Both the position numbers and the translations under genes were made by a program. A stretch of DNA of 64,000 nucleotides from Acidihalobacter aeolianus (lineage in GTDB: Bacteria > Pseudomonadota > Gammaproteobacteria > DSM-5130 > Acidihalobacteraceae). The stretch spans positions 248,001 through 312,000 of the forward strand of contig NZ_CP017448.1 of the NCBI RefSeq assembly GCF_001753165.1, in the 5' to 3' direction. Positions 1 through 8,594 of the stretch are shown piece after piece (within the stretch, counting starts at the first letter, position 1; each line of letters opens with the position of its first letter). Below the pieces are notes generated by a model. It was not told the DNA's origin, did no database searches, and worked only from the letters and a program-made list of their open reading frames with translations.

Positions 1-1067
1 GACGCACACCGCTGGTCGAGCGCCGCAAGGCGCTCAAGGGCATGGTGTTCCAGAAGCAGTTGGGTACCCTGTACGACAAGAGCGAACGGCTGGCGACCCT
101 GGCCGGGGCGATCGCCAGCCGACTGGGCGCCGATCCCGAATGCGGCCGGCGCGCTGGCGAGCTGGCCAAGTGCGATCTCGTGACCGCCATGGTGTTCGAA
201 TTCACCGACCTGCAGGGCGTGATGGGACGCTACTACGCGCGCCACGACGGCGAGCTTCAGGTCGTAGCCGAGGCCATCGAGGATCAGTACCGCCCCGCGC
301 ACGCCGGCGACAGCCTGCCGGACGGCGCGATCGGCCAGGCCCTGTCGCTGGCCGAGAAGCTCGATACCCTGGTCGGGATCTTCGCGATCGGGCAGCGGCC
401 GACCGGCACCAAGGACCCCTTCGCCCTGCGTCGCGCCGCCTTCGGCGTGGTGCGCATTCTCATCGAGTGCGACCTTGAGCTAGATCTGTACGAGCTGCTT
501 ATGCTGGCTGCCGCTGGCCTGGCAGACCGGGTCGATTCGGGACCGGTGGTGGAGGAGGTGTTCGCCTACATCATGGATCGTCTGACCGCCTACTACGCCG
601 ACCGCGACATTCCGGCCGACGTGGTCGACGCCGTGCTGACCTGTCGGCCGACGCGTCTGGGCGACTTGGACCGCCGCGTGCTCGCCGTGCAGCAGTTCCG
701 TGCGCTGCCCGAGGCGGAGAGCCTGGCTGCGGCGAACAAGCGCATCCGCAACATCCTGCGACAGTCGGAAACGGAAGCGTCCGGCAAAGTTCGCGTCGAT
801 ATGCTCGTCGAGCCGGCCGAACGCGCCCTGCACGAAGCACTGACCGCGGCCGAAGCCGTCGTTGAACCGCTGTTCGCGGCTGGTCGCTATGCCCAGGCAT
901 TGACGCACCTGGCGTCACTGCGCGAACCGGTGGACGCCTTCTTCGACGGCGTCATGGTCATGGCCGAGGACGCCGAGGTACGGAACAACCGCATTGCCCT
1001 GCTCACGCGGTTGTACGATCTGTTCCTGCGCGCTGCCGACATCTCGCGGCTGCAGTCGGCGGGCTGA
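1..1067 (+). CDS. glyS: Glycine--tRNA ligase beta subunit, C-terminal part
   Basis: This is the C-terminal half of the beta subunit of the alpha2-beta2 glycyl-tRNA synthetase, which binds and helps charge tRNA-Gly in the cytoplasm. The reading frame is open from base 3 through the window edge, so the true start lies outside; about 354 of the usual ~690 residues are visible. The segment VGIFAIGQRPTGTKDPFALR (near base 372-431) is a strongly conserved signature of the family. The rest matches the helical tRNA-binding and anticodon-binding C-terminal region. It is followed after 4 bases by gmhB, the common gammaproteobacterial order glyQ-glyS-gmhB-plsC. The assignment rests on remembered family sequence and context and is nearly certain. 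Confidence 0.96.
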   Translation, partial: RTPLVERRKALKGMVFQKQLGTLYDKSERLATLAGAIASRLGADPECGRRAGELAKCDLVTAMVFEFTDLQGVMGRYYARHDGELQVVAEAIEDQYRPAHAGDSLPDGAIGQALSLAEKLDTLVGIFAIGQRPTGTKDPFALRRAAFGVVRILIECDLELDLYELLMLAAAGLADRVDSGPVVEEVFAYIMDRLTAYYADRDIPADVVDAVLTCRPTRLGDLDRRVLAVQQFRALPEAESLAAANKRIRNILRQSETEASGKVRVDMLVEPAERALHEALTAAEAVVEPLFAAGRYAQALTHLASLREPVDAFFDGVMVMAEDAEVRNNRIALLTRLYDLFLRAADISRLQSAG

Positions 1068-1071
1068 AGCG

Positions 1072-1620
1072 ATGAAACTGATCGTGCTCGACCGCGACGG
1101 CGTCATCAACAAGGACTCGGACGACTACGTGAAGTCACCGGATGAGTGGGTGCCGATTCCGGGTAGCCTGGAGGCCATCGCGAGGCTCAACCGTGCCGGC
1201 TATCAGGTGGTCGTCGCGACCAATCAATCCGGCATCGCACGCGGCCTGTTCGACGTCGAGACCCTCGCTGCGATGCACGAAAAGATGCACCGTCTGCTCG
1301 CCGCTCACGGCGGGCGCATCGACGCAGTGTTCTTCTGCCCCCACGGACCGGATCGCCGCTGCCGCTGCCGCAAGCCCTCGCCCGGTCTGTTCGAGGAAAT
1401 CGGTCGGCGATACGGCGCCGATCTCGGCGGTGTCCCGGCGGTGGGCGATTCGCTGCGCGACATCGAGGCCGCGCTTGCGGTCGGCGCACAGCCGATGCTG
1501 GTGCGTACCGGTAAGGGCGGGCGCACGATCGAGTCCGGCAAGCTGCCGGCGGACGTAGCGATCTTCGACGACCTCGCACAGGTCGCGGAAACCCTGGTCA
1601 GCACGGGAGCGGAGGCATGA
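1072..1620 (+). CDS. gmhB: D-glycero-beta-D-manno-heptose 1,7-bisphosphate 7-phosphatase
   Basis: HAD-superfamily phosphatase of 182 residues that removes the 7-phosphate from heptose bisphosphate during ADP-heptose synthesis for lipopolysaccharide core. Visible motifs are the nucleophile DRD (residues 7-9), motif II TNQSG (50-54), the zinc-binding set C89-P-H91 with C97-x-C99, and the Mg-binding GDSLRD (125-130). The zinc loop separates GmhB from histidinol phosphatase relatives. The start at 1072 was chosen because MKLIVLDRDG begins the fold; an upstream in-frame ATG at 994 lies inside glyS and adds no family sequence. The stop overlaps the plsC start by 4 bases (ATGA), indicating translational coupling. 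Confidence 0.95.
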   Translation: MKLIVLDRDGVINKDSDDYVKSPDEWVPIPGSLEAIARLNRAGYQVVVATNQSGIARGLFDVETLAAMHEKMHRLLAAHGGRIDAVFFCPHGPDRRCRCRKPSPGLFEEIGRRYGADLGGVPAVGDSLRDIEAALAVGAQPMLVRTGKGGRTIESGKLPADVAIFDDLAQVAETLVSTGAEA

Positions 1621-2363
1621 GCGCGACGGTCGGGCGCTGGCGTTCCTGGCTGTGGCTCGCCCTGGCGGCGCCGACCACGATCATTTTCTCGCTGCTGGGC
1701 ATGGCGCTGTATGCCGCGCCGTTCCAGGTGCGCTATGCGGTAATCACGCGCTGGACGCGTCTGGCGATCTGGTGGCTGCGCGTTACCTGCGGCATCGGTT
1801 TCGCCGTCGAGGGCCGCGAAAACCTGCCCGTAGAGGGTGCGGCCGTGATCCTGGCCAAGCATCAGTCTGCCTGGGAGACCATGGCCTTCCAGCTGATCTT
1901 TCCGCCCCAGGTCTGGGTGCTCAAGCAGGAATTGCTGCGCATACCGTTCTTCGGCTGGGGGCTGCGCATGCTCGAACCCATCGCCATCGACCGAGCGGCC
2001 GGGCGCAAGGCGGTGGTACAGCTGATCCGTCAGGGCACGGAGCGTCTGCAGCGCGGGATCTGGGTGGTGGTGTTCCCCGAGGGTACGCGTGTCGCTCCCG
2101 GTGAGCGCGGCAAATATCTCTCCGGCGGGGCGGCACTGGCGGTCAGTGCCAAGGCGCCGGTGGTTCCGGTGGCACACAATGCCGGTCTCTACTGGCCGCG
2201 CGAGGGCGGCAAGCATCCAGGTACTATCCGCGTGGTGATCGGCCCGCAGATCGCCACCGAGGGCCGCACGCCGGACGAGGTCAACGCCGAGGCCGAGGCC
2301 TGGATCGAGAACTGCATGCCGCACCTGCTCGGTGAGGCACCCAAGCATACGGAGGCCGCATGA
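1617..2363 (+). CDS. plsC: 1-acyl-sn-glycerol-3-phosphate acyltransferase
   Basis: Inner-membrane acyltransferase (248 residues) that acylates lysophosphatidic acid to phosphatidic acid in phospholipid synthesis. An N-terminal hydrophobic stretch (about residues 11-34) anchors it. The catalytic motif reads HQSAWE (82-87), an H-x4-E variant of the classical H-x4-D; the second block FPEGTR (153-158) is intact. The gene overlaps gmhB by 4 bases and the next gene by 4 bases (ATGA), so four genes probably share one transcript. The Glu-for-Asp exchange is seen in part of the family, so activity is expected. The exact acyl acceptor cannot be read from sequence. Confidence 0.9.
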   Translation: MSATVGRWRSWLWLALAAPTTIIFSLLGMALYAAPFQVRYAVITRWTRLAIWWLRVTCGIGFAVEGRENLPVEGAAVILAKHQSAWETMAFQLIFPPQVWVLKQELLRIPFFGWGLRMLEPIAIDRAAGRKAVVQLIRQGTERLQRGIWVVVFPEGTRVAPGERGKYLSGGAALAVSAKAPVVPVAHNAGLYWPREGGKHPGTIRVVIGPQIATEGRTPDEVNAEAEAWIENCMPHLLGEAPKHTEAA

Positions 2364-2986
2364 GCAGCCGGTTGCTACCGCTGGGCGAGTTTCCCGACCG
2401 CCGCGTTTACTGGCTTCGCGGCAGCACGCCCGCGGCGTACTTCATTGCCGACCGTCAGGCGCGAGGCATCCTGGTCAATGCGCCGCCGTTCGAGCCGGAT
2501 CTGTTGACCGAGCTGCAGGCGGAAAGCCCTCTGCGCTACATCTTCCTGCCCAGTCAGCGCGGCGCCGCGCATGCTGAAAGCTGGCGCAAGGCCAGCGGCG
2601 CGGAAGTGCTGGCCTTCGGCGTCGAGGCAGCGGCGATGCCGTTCAAGGTCGACATCGAACTCGACAACAAAAGTAGGCTCACGCGCACCATCGACTTCCT
2701 GCCGATGTCCGGGGTGACCGAAGGCACCTGCGCCATGCGTCTGAAGAACAAGCCGGGGGCGGTCTTCTTCGGTCCCGCGCTCAGTCCTGGTGCGGACGGC
2801 TGGCCGACGCTAGTGCTGTGGCCGGACGATCATTCGATGGAAAACCGTCTGTTCGGGGCGCTAGGGGTTCAGGACTTGGCGTTCGATTACGCCTTCACCG
2901 ACACCTTCGATCCGACGACGACGCGCTTCGGGCCGGGCGCAGGCGCGGCCGTGAAGGCGGCTATCGAACGCGCGCTCGAAGACTGA
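2360..2986 (+). CDS. Conserved hypothetical protein, 208 aa
   Basis: A soluble protein of 208 residues without signal peptide or membrane segment. The layout (short strands, YIFLPSQRGAAHAESW near 60, a late GPALSPG stretch) recalls a metallo-beta-lactamase-like fold with the HxHxDH zinc motif missing, but this resemblance is weak and I do not assign a function. It starts inside the plsC stop (ATGA overlap) and so is probably the last gene of the glyS-gmhB-plsC transcript. Base composition matches its neighbours. It ends 7 bases before the convergent gene at 2993. Confidence 0.8.
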   Translation: MSSRLLPLGEFPDRRVYWLRGSTPAAYFIADRQARGILVNAPPFEPDLLTELQAESPLRYIFLPSQRGAAHAESWRKASGAEVLAFGVEAAAMPFKVDIELDNKSRLTRTIDFLPMSGVTEGTCAMRLKNKPGAVFFGPALSPGADGWPTLVLWPDDHSMENRLFGALGVQDLAFDYAFTDTFDPTTTRFGPGAGAAVKAAIERALED

Positions 2987-2992
2987 AGGATC

Positions 2993-3778
2993 TCAGGCCT
3001 TCTTACTGTTACGTCCACGGCCCAGGACCACGCCGAGGAACAGGCCTAGCATCATCATGGCGAAGGTAAAGCTAACTCCGAAAATCCATGAAAAGTTGCT
3101 GGTGATATTCGAGATCCAGTGTTCGACATGTACCTCCGCAACATTGATGCTGCGGTGGTCAGTTGCGATAACTTGCCCGTTGCGCACCAGGTAAATGTCT
3201 ACTCCGTAGACGCCGAGCGGTAATTGGGCTGGGAGGCGGATAGTGGCGTAATAGAGCCGTTTCCCACTGATTTTTACCGCACTGCCATCGCTAATGTACT
3301 CGTGTTTTGCGGCTTTCAAGCTCAGGAGGGTTTGCCGTAGTTTGTCGGCATCCTCCGGCTTGGGAGAAATTTGTACGTGTGCCAGCGCATCGGTTATTGC
3401 GAGACCGTAACGTGTGCGTACAGCTGCGGAGGGCAGCAGTTGATCGAGTGGGGCCGAAGACAGCAGGTAGTAAAGGCCTGGGGTATTGGCGACATCGTAC
3501 TTGGCTACGTTGAGCCAGAATGGGCCTACCCGCCCTTTTTGCTTGATCGAAACGGGCTGTATGGGCGAAGTGATTTTCACCACCACCTGGGCAGGCGAGG
3601 TCATGGCACCAAATAAGGTGATTTCGTCCCCCTTATAGCGGGTGGAGATGTCTACGTGATCCCGGGTTAGCTCTGTAACCAGGCGCGGTGCAGATGATGA
3701 GGCTGCCGGCGCATTGGCGGCGAGTGCCAGTGCTGGCAACAGGCATAGCGCGGCGAGTGAAAATTTCATCATCTTCAT
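2993..3778 (-). CDS. TIGR02186-like membrane-anchored periplasmic protein
   Basis: A 261-residue protein with a signal peptide (residues 1-20, ending ALAAN) and one C-terminal membrane helix (about 228-250) followed by a short basic tail, so most of it should face the periplasm. Phrases such as ITLFGA and GVYGVDIYLVRNGQVI match what I recall of the TIGR02186 group, which is often found beside TauE/SafE exporters. The start at 3778 lies inside the stop of the exporter gene (ATGA overlap), so the two are coupled and likely work together. A longer in-frame ORF reaching back to 4771 overlaps the exporter gene and is rejected. The role, probably as an accessory part of the exporter, is inferred. 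Confidence 0.75.
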   Translation of the reverse strand: MKMMKFSLAALCLLPALALAANAPAASSSAPRLVTELTRDHVDISTRYKGDEITLFGAMTSPAQVVVKITSPIQPVSIKQKGRVGPFWLNVAKYDVANTPGLYYLLSSAPLDQLLPSAAVRTRYGLAITDALAHVQISPKPEDADKLRQTLLSLKAAKHEYISDGSAVKISGKRLYYATIRLPAQLPLGVYGVDIYLVRNGQVIATDHRSINVAEVHVEHWISNITSNFSWIFGVSFTFAMMMLGLFLGVVLGRGRNSKKA

Positions 3779-4701
3779 TGTGCGAGTACCAGGCTGTAGA
3801 CGTCGTGGGGCTTGATCAGGATGCCAAAGAGCATCTTCACCGCGACCGCCACCACCACCAGGGCAAGGATCAGGCGCAGCTGCTCGCCGGGAAGACGGGT
3901 GCCGAGCCTGGTGCCCCATTGCGTGCCGAGTGCCGAGCCGATCACCAGGACCAGGGCAAGGAATGGGTCGACCGCGTGGTTCACTCCGGCCTGCAGAATG
4001 CTGACCTCGGCGGTGGTGAACAGCAGCTGGAATAGCGAGGTGCCGACCACGACCTTGGTCGGCATGCGCAGCATGTAGATCATTACCGGCACCATGATGA
4101 AGCCGCCGCCGACGCCCATCAGCGAGGTCAGGATGCCAACGCCAAAACCGATTACCACCGGAACGATGAGTGACAGCTTGAGCTGCGATACGGGGAAGTT
4201 CATCTGAAGCGGCAAACGGGTCATCCAACCGCCATTGCCGGACGCTTCGGTTGTATCGGTTTTCCCCTGTTTGTTCCTGCGAGAACCGCGCAGGGCATTG
4301 ACCGATTCGATGAGCATACTGGCGCCGACAATGCCGAGCAGGCCGACATAAAGGAAGGTGACGATGGTGCCGAAGTCGCCGCCCGCCTGCAGTACCTTGG
4401 CGATGTGCACGCCGACGGCGCCCCCCGTCCAGCTGCCGACCAGGAGTACCAGGGCCATGCGGAAATCGACGTTGCCGAGACGCCAGTGGGCGTAGCTGCC
4501 GCTCGCCGAGGTGCCGACGATCTGTGCCGCGCCGCTGGCCACGGCGACCAGCGGTGGTACACCGATGAACAGTAGCAGCGGGGTGATCAGAAAGCCGCCG
4601 CCGACACCGACGAGGCCGGAAAGAAAGCCGACGATGCCCCCAAAGAACAGGATGACCAGGAGGTTGACGTCCATATGGGCGATGGGCAGGAAGATGTCCA
4701 T
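3775..4701 (-). CDS. Sulfite exporter TauE/SafE family permease
   Basis: Integral membrane protein of 308 residues of the TSUP family, which moves small sulfur anions such as sulfite or sulfoacetate across the inner membrane. It shows about eight hydrophobic segments in two halves, each opening with a glycine-rich motif: LVGVGGGFLITPLL near 30 and LMGVGGGFIMVPVM near 190. A hydrophilic basic loop (RGSRRNKQGK) separates the halves. It is translationally coupled to the downstream TIGR02186-like gene. In a sulfur-oxidising host sulfite removal would be plausible, but the substrate is not visible in the sequence. Confidence 0.87.
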   Translation of the reverse strand: MDIFLPIAHMDVNLLVILFFGGIVGFLSGLVGVGGGFLITPLLLFIGVPPLVAVASGAAQIVGTSASGSYAHWRLGNVDFRMALVLLVGSWTGGAVGVHIAKVLQAGGDFGTIVTFLYVGLLGIVGASMLIESVNALRGSRRNKQGKTDTTEASGNGGWMTRLPLQMNFPVSQLKLSLIVPVVIGFGVGILTSLMGVGGGFIMVPVMIYMLRMPTKVVVGTSLFQLLFTTAEVSILQAGVNHAVDPFLALVLVIGSALGTQWGTRLGTRLPGEQLRLILALVVVAVAVKMLFGILIKPHDVYSLVLAQ

Positions 4702-4868
4702 GCGTTACCTCGGTCGGTCTGCAGGGGCTTGAAGCGATATGTGGGTTCGATTGTGTTGAGGGTGCCCTCAAGGCGCGCGTAGCTTAGATGAATTGCCTGG
4801 ACGCTTCAAAGTGACTCAGCATTGGCGTCCATTGAATTAATTTATCGCTGTCTGCTTATTGGCTAGGT

Positions 4869-5633
4869 TTATCGTTTGGGCGCCTCGCTCTGGAGCAAGG
4901 CGCGGATCGCATGACCTGCCAGGGTGAAGCCGAACAGTGCGGGCATGTAGCTGATCGTCCCATTGACCGCGCGCGGTCGCCCGCTGGGTCCGTCTACGGG
5001 CTGGTGCGGCAGACCCTTGACCACCGGCGGTTCCTCTGAGAAGACCACGGGATAGTTGAGTCGGGCGCCGAGGTCCTTGAGCGTCTTGCGCATCTCACGT
5101 GCGAGGGCGCAGGTATGTGTCTGGTTGAGCGGTGCAATGCGGATGCGGGTGGGGTCCATGCGCCCGCCGGCACCCATGCTGGATGCGACCGGACGCCTAG
5201 CGCGCTGCGCGGCATCCACAAGTGCCGCCTTGCAGGCGATCGAGTCGATGCAGTCGAGTACATAATCGTAAGGCGCGCGCGCGATCAGCGCATCGGCATC
5301 CTCCGGGCGCAGGAATTCGGTCACCAGCTCGGTCTCGATTTCGGGGGCGATGTCGTGCAGGCGCTCGGCCATCAGTTCCGCCTTGGAACGTCCGAGGGTG
5401 GAGTTCAATGCGATGATCTGGCGGTTGAGGTTGGATGGTGCGACGGTGTCGTGGTCGAGCAGGGTGATGCGCCCGACGCCGGCGCGTCCGAGTGCCTCGG
5501 CCGCGGCTCCGCCGACCCCGCCGAGACCGGCGACCAGCACATGCGCGCCGTGCAGGCGGGCGAGCCCCTCCGCTCCGATCAGGATGGCGGTGCGCTCGTG
5601 GGCGGGCGGGACGGCGGCGGGTTCTGCGGTCAT
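4869..5633 (-). CDS. tcdA: tRNA threonylcarbamoyladenosine dehydratase (TcdA/CsdL)
   Basis: E1-like enzyme (254 residues) that cyclises the t6A modification at position 37 of ANN-decoding tRNAs to ct6A, using ATP. The nucleotide-binding motif GLGGVGG (36-42) and the NLNRQ block (68-72) typical of ThiF/MoeB-type adenylating enzymes are present. The YDYVLDCIDSIACK segment matches TcdA rather than ThiF or MoeB, and the CxxC zinc pairs of those enzymes are absent. The stop of the upstream tatD-like gene overlaps this start by 4 bases, so the pair forms an operon. About 170 bases separate it from the TSUP genes. Confidence 0.9.
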   Translation of the reverse strand: MTAEPAAVPPAHERTAILIGAEGLARLHGAHVLVAGLGGVGGAAAEALGRAGVGRITLLDHDTVAPSNLNRQIIALNSTLGRSKAELMAERLHDIAPEIETELVTEFLRPEDADALIARAPYDYVLDCIDSIACKAALVDAAQRARRPVASSMGAGGRMDPTRIRIAPLNQTHTCALAREMRKTLKDLGARLNYPVVFSEEPPVVKGLPHQPVDGPSGRPRAVNGTISYMPALFGFTLAGHAIRALLQSEAPKR

Positions 5634-6430
5634 GTCGTGGATCCGGCGATAGAGGCGTTTTCGGGCAGGGCGAACAGCCTGCGGGCGTTGGCCGTGGTGG
5701 CGGCCGCCATGGTAACCGAATCGATGCCGCGCAGCTCGGCCAGGACTGTCAGCACCTCGTCGAGGTACGCCGGTTCGTTGCGCTCGCCGCGATGCGTGAT
5801 GCCGGGCTGATCCGGGGCGTCGGTCTCAAGCAGCAACCCTTCGACCGGCAGGCTGGCCGCCACGCCTCGCAGGCGTTGCGCGCGCGGATAGGTCAGCGGG
5901 CCACCGAGTCCGATGCAGAAACCCATGGCGAGGAGCTGTTCGGCCTGTTGCAGGCTGCCGGAGAAGCTGTGCACCACGCCGCGCAGTCCGGGCTGGCGAC
6001 GCAGCTGCTTCATCACCTCGTCGAGGGCGCGGCGTGCGTGCAGGATCACAGGCAAATCGAACTCGCGAGCGAGGCGCAGCTGGGCGACGAGGTAATCGAC
6101 CTGGGCGGCACGATCCAGTCCCTCGACGTAGAAATCCAGTCCGCTCTCGCCCACGGCGACGGGGCGTTCGCGCGCGATCCATTCGCGCAGCCACTTGAGG
6201 TGCTCCGGGCGATGTTTCGGCTGATACATGGGGTGCAGGCCGTAGGCGGCATGCAGTCCTTGTTGCGGATCGGCAACCGCCTGCAGCTTCGGCCAGCTAG
6301 CCGCATCCACCGCAGGCAGGATCTGTGCGACCACACCGGCTGCGCGTGCGCGGCCCAGCGCGGAGGCGCGGTCGGCATCGAAGCTGGTGTCGTCGAAGTG
6401 GCAGTGGGTGTCAATGAGTTCCGCAGGCAT
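5630..6430 (-). CDS. TatD family metal-dependent hydrolase
   Basis: Amidohydrolase-fold DNase or hydrolase of 266 residues. Metal ligands are visible: the N-terminal DTHCH (residues 7-11), GESGLDFY (about 118-125), an ILHAR segment, HSFSG (about 168-172), and ETDAPDQP (about 220-227). These match the TatD/YcfH/YjjV group. The annotation as a 3'-5' exonuclease or D-aminoacyl-tRNA-related hydrolase differs between members, so I leave the substrate open. It is the first gene of a two-gene operon with tcdA and is divergent from the chemoreceptor gene at 6526. Confidence 0.88.
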   Translation of the reverse strand: MPAELIDTHCHFDDTSFDADRASALGRARAAGVVAQILPAVDAASWPKLQAVADPQQGLHAAYGLHPMYQPKHRPEHLKWLREWIARERPVAVGESGLDFYVEGLDRAAQVDYLVAQLRLAREFDLPVILHARRALDEVMKQLRRQPGLRGVVHSFSGSLQQAEQLLAMGFCIGLGGPLTYPRAQRLRGVAASLPVEGLLLETDAPDQPGITHRGERNEPAYLDEVLTVLAELRGIDSVTMAAATTANARRLFALPENASIAGSTT

Positions 6431-6446
6431 GCCGCACAGTATGCGC

Positions 6447-6473
6447 TAAAGTCCTGTCATGGCTCGCCGATAC
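6447..6473 (+). promoter_or_regulatory. Candidate FliA (sigma-28) promoter of the chemoreceptor gene
   Basis: TAAAGTCC, 11 bases, then GCCGATAC. The gammaproteobacterial sigma-28 consensus is TAAAGTTT-N11-GCCGATAA, so 13 of 16 defined bases match with the exact spacer. Transcription would begin near 6480, about 45 bases before the start codon at 6526. Chemoreceptor genes are classical FliA targets. Confidence 0.75.
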
Positions 6474-6525
6474 GCGCTAATGCAGACGAGTCGATAATAA
6501 TAATGCCATTACAGCAGGGAGCACG

Positions 6526-8547
6526 ATGATAAATAAGCTCAATAATTTGAAAATCAAGCATCGGATCTGGGGCGGCTTTGCGGTGTTGTTGTTGATACTG
6601 TTGATCGTTTCCTTGTCGGCGCTACGCAGCTTTTCAATCGCCGACCGGCATCTGCATGAGGTGCTGATACGCGATCAGCCGGCCATCCTGGCGGCGATGA
6701 AGGTGCGTCACAGCCTGGAACGGACCACGACGGAATTGGGATATTACCTGCTCAGCAAGGAAGCTGTGCATCGTAGCCGCTATCTTGCCGGTATCAGGCA
6801 GTTGCACGCCGATACGAACGAACTGCGCGGCACGGATCTCGTGAAAAGCAGTCCGCAGTATGCGAGCGAAGTGAAGACGGTGATCGAACAATTGAATGCA
6901 TTTGAGGCCTATCGCGAGCAGATGCTCCAGCTTGCCGTTGATCAACTGGCCAACATGCCGGCGGCCAAATACGCCAACGACCACGTGAATCCACTGGCCC
7001 GTCAGCTGCAGCAGGATGCCCAGGAGATGGTTACGGTCAACAACGCACCCGACGCGCAGCGTTTTGCCTTGCTCAAAAAGATGTACGAGCTGCGCTATGC
7101 CCTGCTCAACGTGATGAATCAGACGCGCTCGTATTTGGCCTTCCGCAATCAGAGCCAGGTCAGTGACCTAAAGCTCTTTACTGGGCAGATACAAAGCATC
7201 CTGGACGCGCTAGCCCCACAGGAGTCGACGATGTCGTTCGAGCAGTCAGCGGCGTTTGACGATTTCAGGCAGAACTACGGGATATTCAAGAAGCATCTCA
7301 ACGAGATGGTGCGCATCCAAAGCAGTCCGCAGTGGCGGACCGACGCGGACTTGATCCGTACGCGCATCGGACCTTTGCAGGACAAGATTTCTGTGGAACT
7401 GGGTGGGTTGATTACCTCGCTCAGCGGCCAGGCCAGCCAGGCCAGTGAGAGGCTAATTGATAATGTGGCCCAGACGCGCATCGCGATTTCCGTGCTACTG
7501 GCGATAGGGCTGCTTCTGGGGTTGGTAACCGCATGGGCCATCAGTCGCTCGATCACCCGTCCGCTGAACCGGACCGTCACGGCCATGCGTGATATTGCAG
7601 AGGGAGAAGGGAATCTCACCGCCCGTATCGAGGCACGCAGCAATGATGAAATCGGTGAACTGGCGCGTGCGTTCAACACCTTCGTGGGCAAGATTCAGAC
7701 ATTGGTTGCACAGGTGGCGAATTCCATGAGGGAACTCGGTACGGCGGCAAGGCGGATTGCGGAGATCACCACAGAAACCCATCGGGGTGCCGTCCGCCAG
7801 CAGAACGAGAGCGAGCAACTGGCCGCGGCCATCACCGAAATGGCTACAACCGCGGAACAGGTGGCCCAGCATGCTTCCGAGGCGGCGCATTCCGCCGGAC
7901 ATGCCGATGAGGCGGCCACAAACGGGCAGCACGTGGTGGGCGATACCACACGAGCCATCGACGAGCTCGCGAAGCGGGTCAGCGAAGCCAGCGGAGTGAT
8001 GGACCGGCTGGGCGAGGATAGTGAAAGGATCGGCGAAGTGCTCACGGTAATCCAGGGTATCGCCGAGCAGACGAATCTGTTGGCACTCAATGCGGCTATC
8101 GAGGCGGCGCGTGCCGGAGAACAGGGCCGCGGCTTCGCGGTGGTTGCCGACGAGGTGCGCAATCTAGCCGGCCGTGCGCAGGGGGCAACAGGCGAAATCC
8201 AGAGCATGGTGGAAAGGCTTCAGGCAGGTGCCAAGGATGCTGTGGCGGTCATCGGTAGAAGTGCCACCGAGGCACACGAGGTGGTGGAGCAAGCCTCTCA
8301 GGCACGCGGCTCGCTAGATAGCATTACGACTTCGGTCGCCAGCATCAGCGACATGAACACACATATCGCCACGGCTGCCACGCAGCAGCAGAGTGTGGCT
8401 CAGGAAATCGATCGCAATGTGGTGGCGATCAACGAGATCGCCGAGGAAACGGCAGCCGGGACTCAGCAGCTGGAATCCGCCAGCCGACAGCTGGCGGACA
8501 TTGCACAACGTCTGCAGGCTCAGATTGGGCATTTCCGCATTGCCTGA
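6526..8547 (+). CDS. Methyl-accepting chemotaxis protein
   Basis: Transmembrane chemoreceptor of 673 residues. Order: membrane helix 1 (about 14-36), a large periplasmic sensing region (about 37-315) that is mostly helical, membrane helix 2 (about 318-340), a HAMP linker (about 340-395), and a long cytoplasmic coiled coil. The signalling tip near 512-545 contains the nearly invariant [19 protein letters not shown] motif followed by [12 protein letters not shown], the CheA/CheW contact region. No C-terminal NWETF-type CheR tether is present. The ligand is unknown. A FliA-type promoter lies just upstream, which ties it to the flagellar regulon. Confidence 0.95.
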   Translation: MINKLNNLKIKHRIWGGFAVLLLILLIVSLSALRSFSIADRHLHEVLIRDQPAILAAMKVRHSLERTTTELGYYLLSKEAVHRSRYLAGIRQLHADTNELRGTDLVKSSPQYASEVKTVIEQLNAFEAYREQMLQLAVDQLANMPAAKYANDHVNPLARQLQQDAQEMVTVNNAPDAQRFALLKKMYELRYALLNVMNQTRSYLAFRNQSQVSDLKLFTGQIQSILDALAPQESTMSFEQSAAFDDFRQNYGIFKKHLNEMVRIQSSPQWRTDADLIRTRIGPLQDKISVELGGLITSLSGQASQASERLIDNVAQTRIAISVLLAIGLLLGLVTAWAISRSITRPLNRTVTAMRDIAEGEGNLTARIEARSNDEIGELARAFNTFVGKIQTLVAQVANSMRELGTAARRIAEITTETHRGAVRQQNESEQLAAAITEMATTAEQVAQHASEAAHSAGHADEAATNGQHVVGDTTRAIDELAKRVSEASGVMDRLGEDSERIGEVLTVIQGIAEQTNLLALNAAIEAARAGEQGRGFAVVADEVRNLAGRAQGATGEIQSMVERLQAGAKDAVAVIGRSATEAHEVVEQASQARGSLDSITTSVASISDMNTHIATAATQQQSVAQEIDRNVVAINEIAEETAAGTQQLESASRQLADIAQRLQAQIGHFRIA

Positions 8548-8555
8548 AGTGAAGG

Positions 8556-8580
8556 TACCGGCGTTTATCGCCGGTATTCC
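8556..8580 (+). terminator. Possible terminator after the chemoreceptor gene
   Basis: TACCGGCG (8556-8563) and CGCCGGTA (8569-8576) form an 8-bp perfect stem with a TTTAT loop. It starts 9 bases after the stop codon. The following ATTCC is a poor U tract, so termination may be weak. Confidence 0.45.
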
Positions 8581-8594
8581 AGCTTGCGAGCAAC

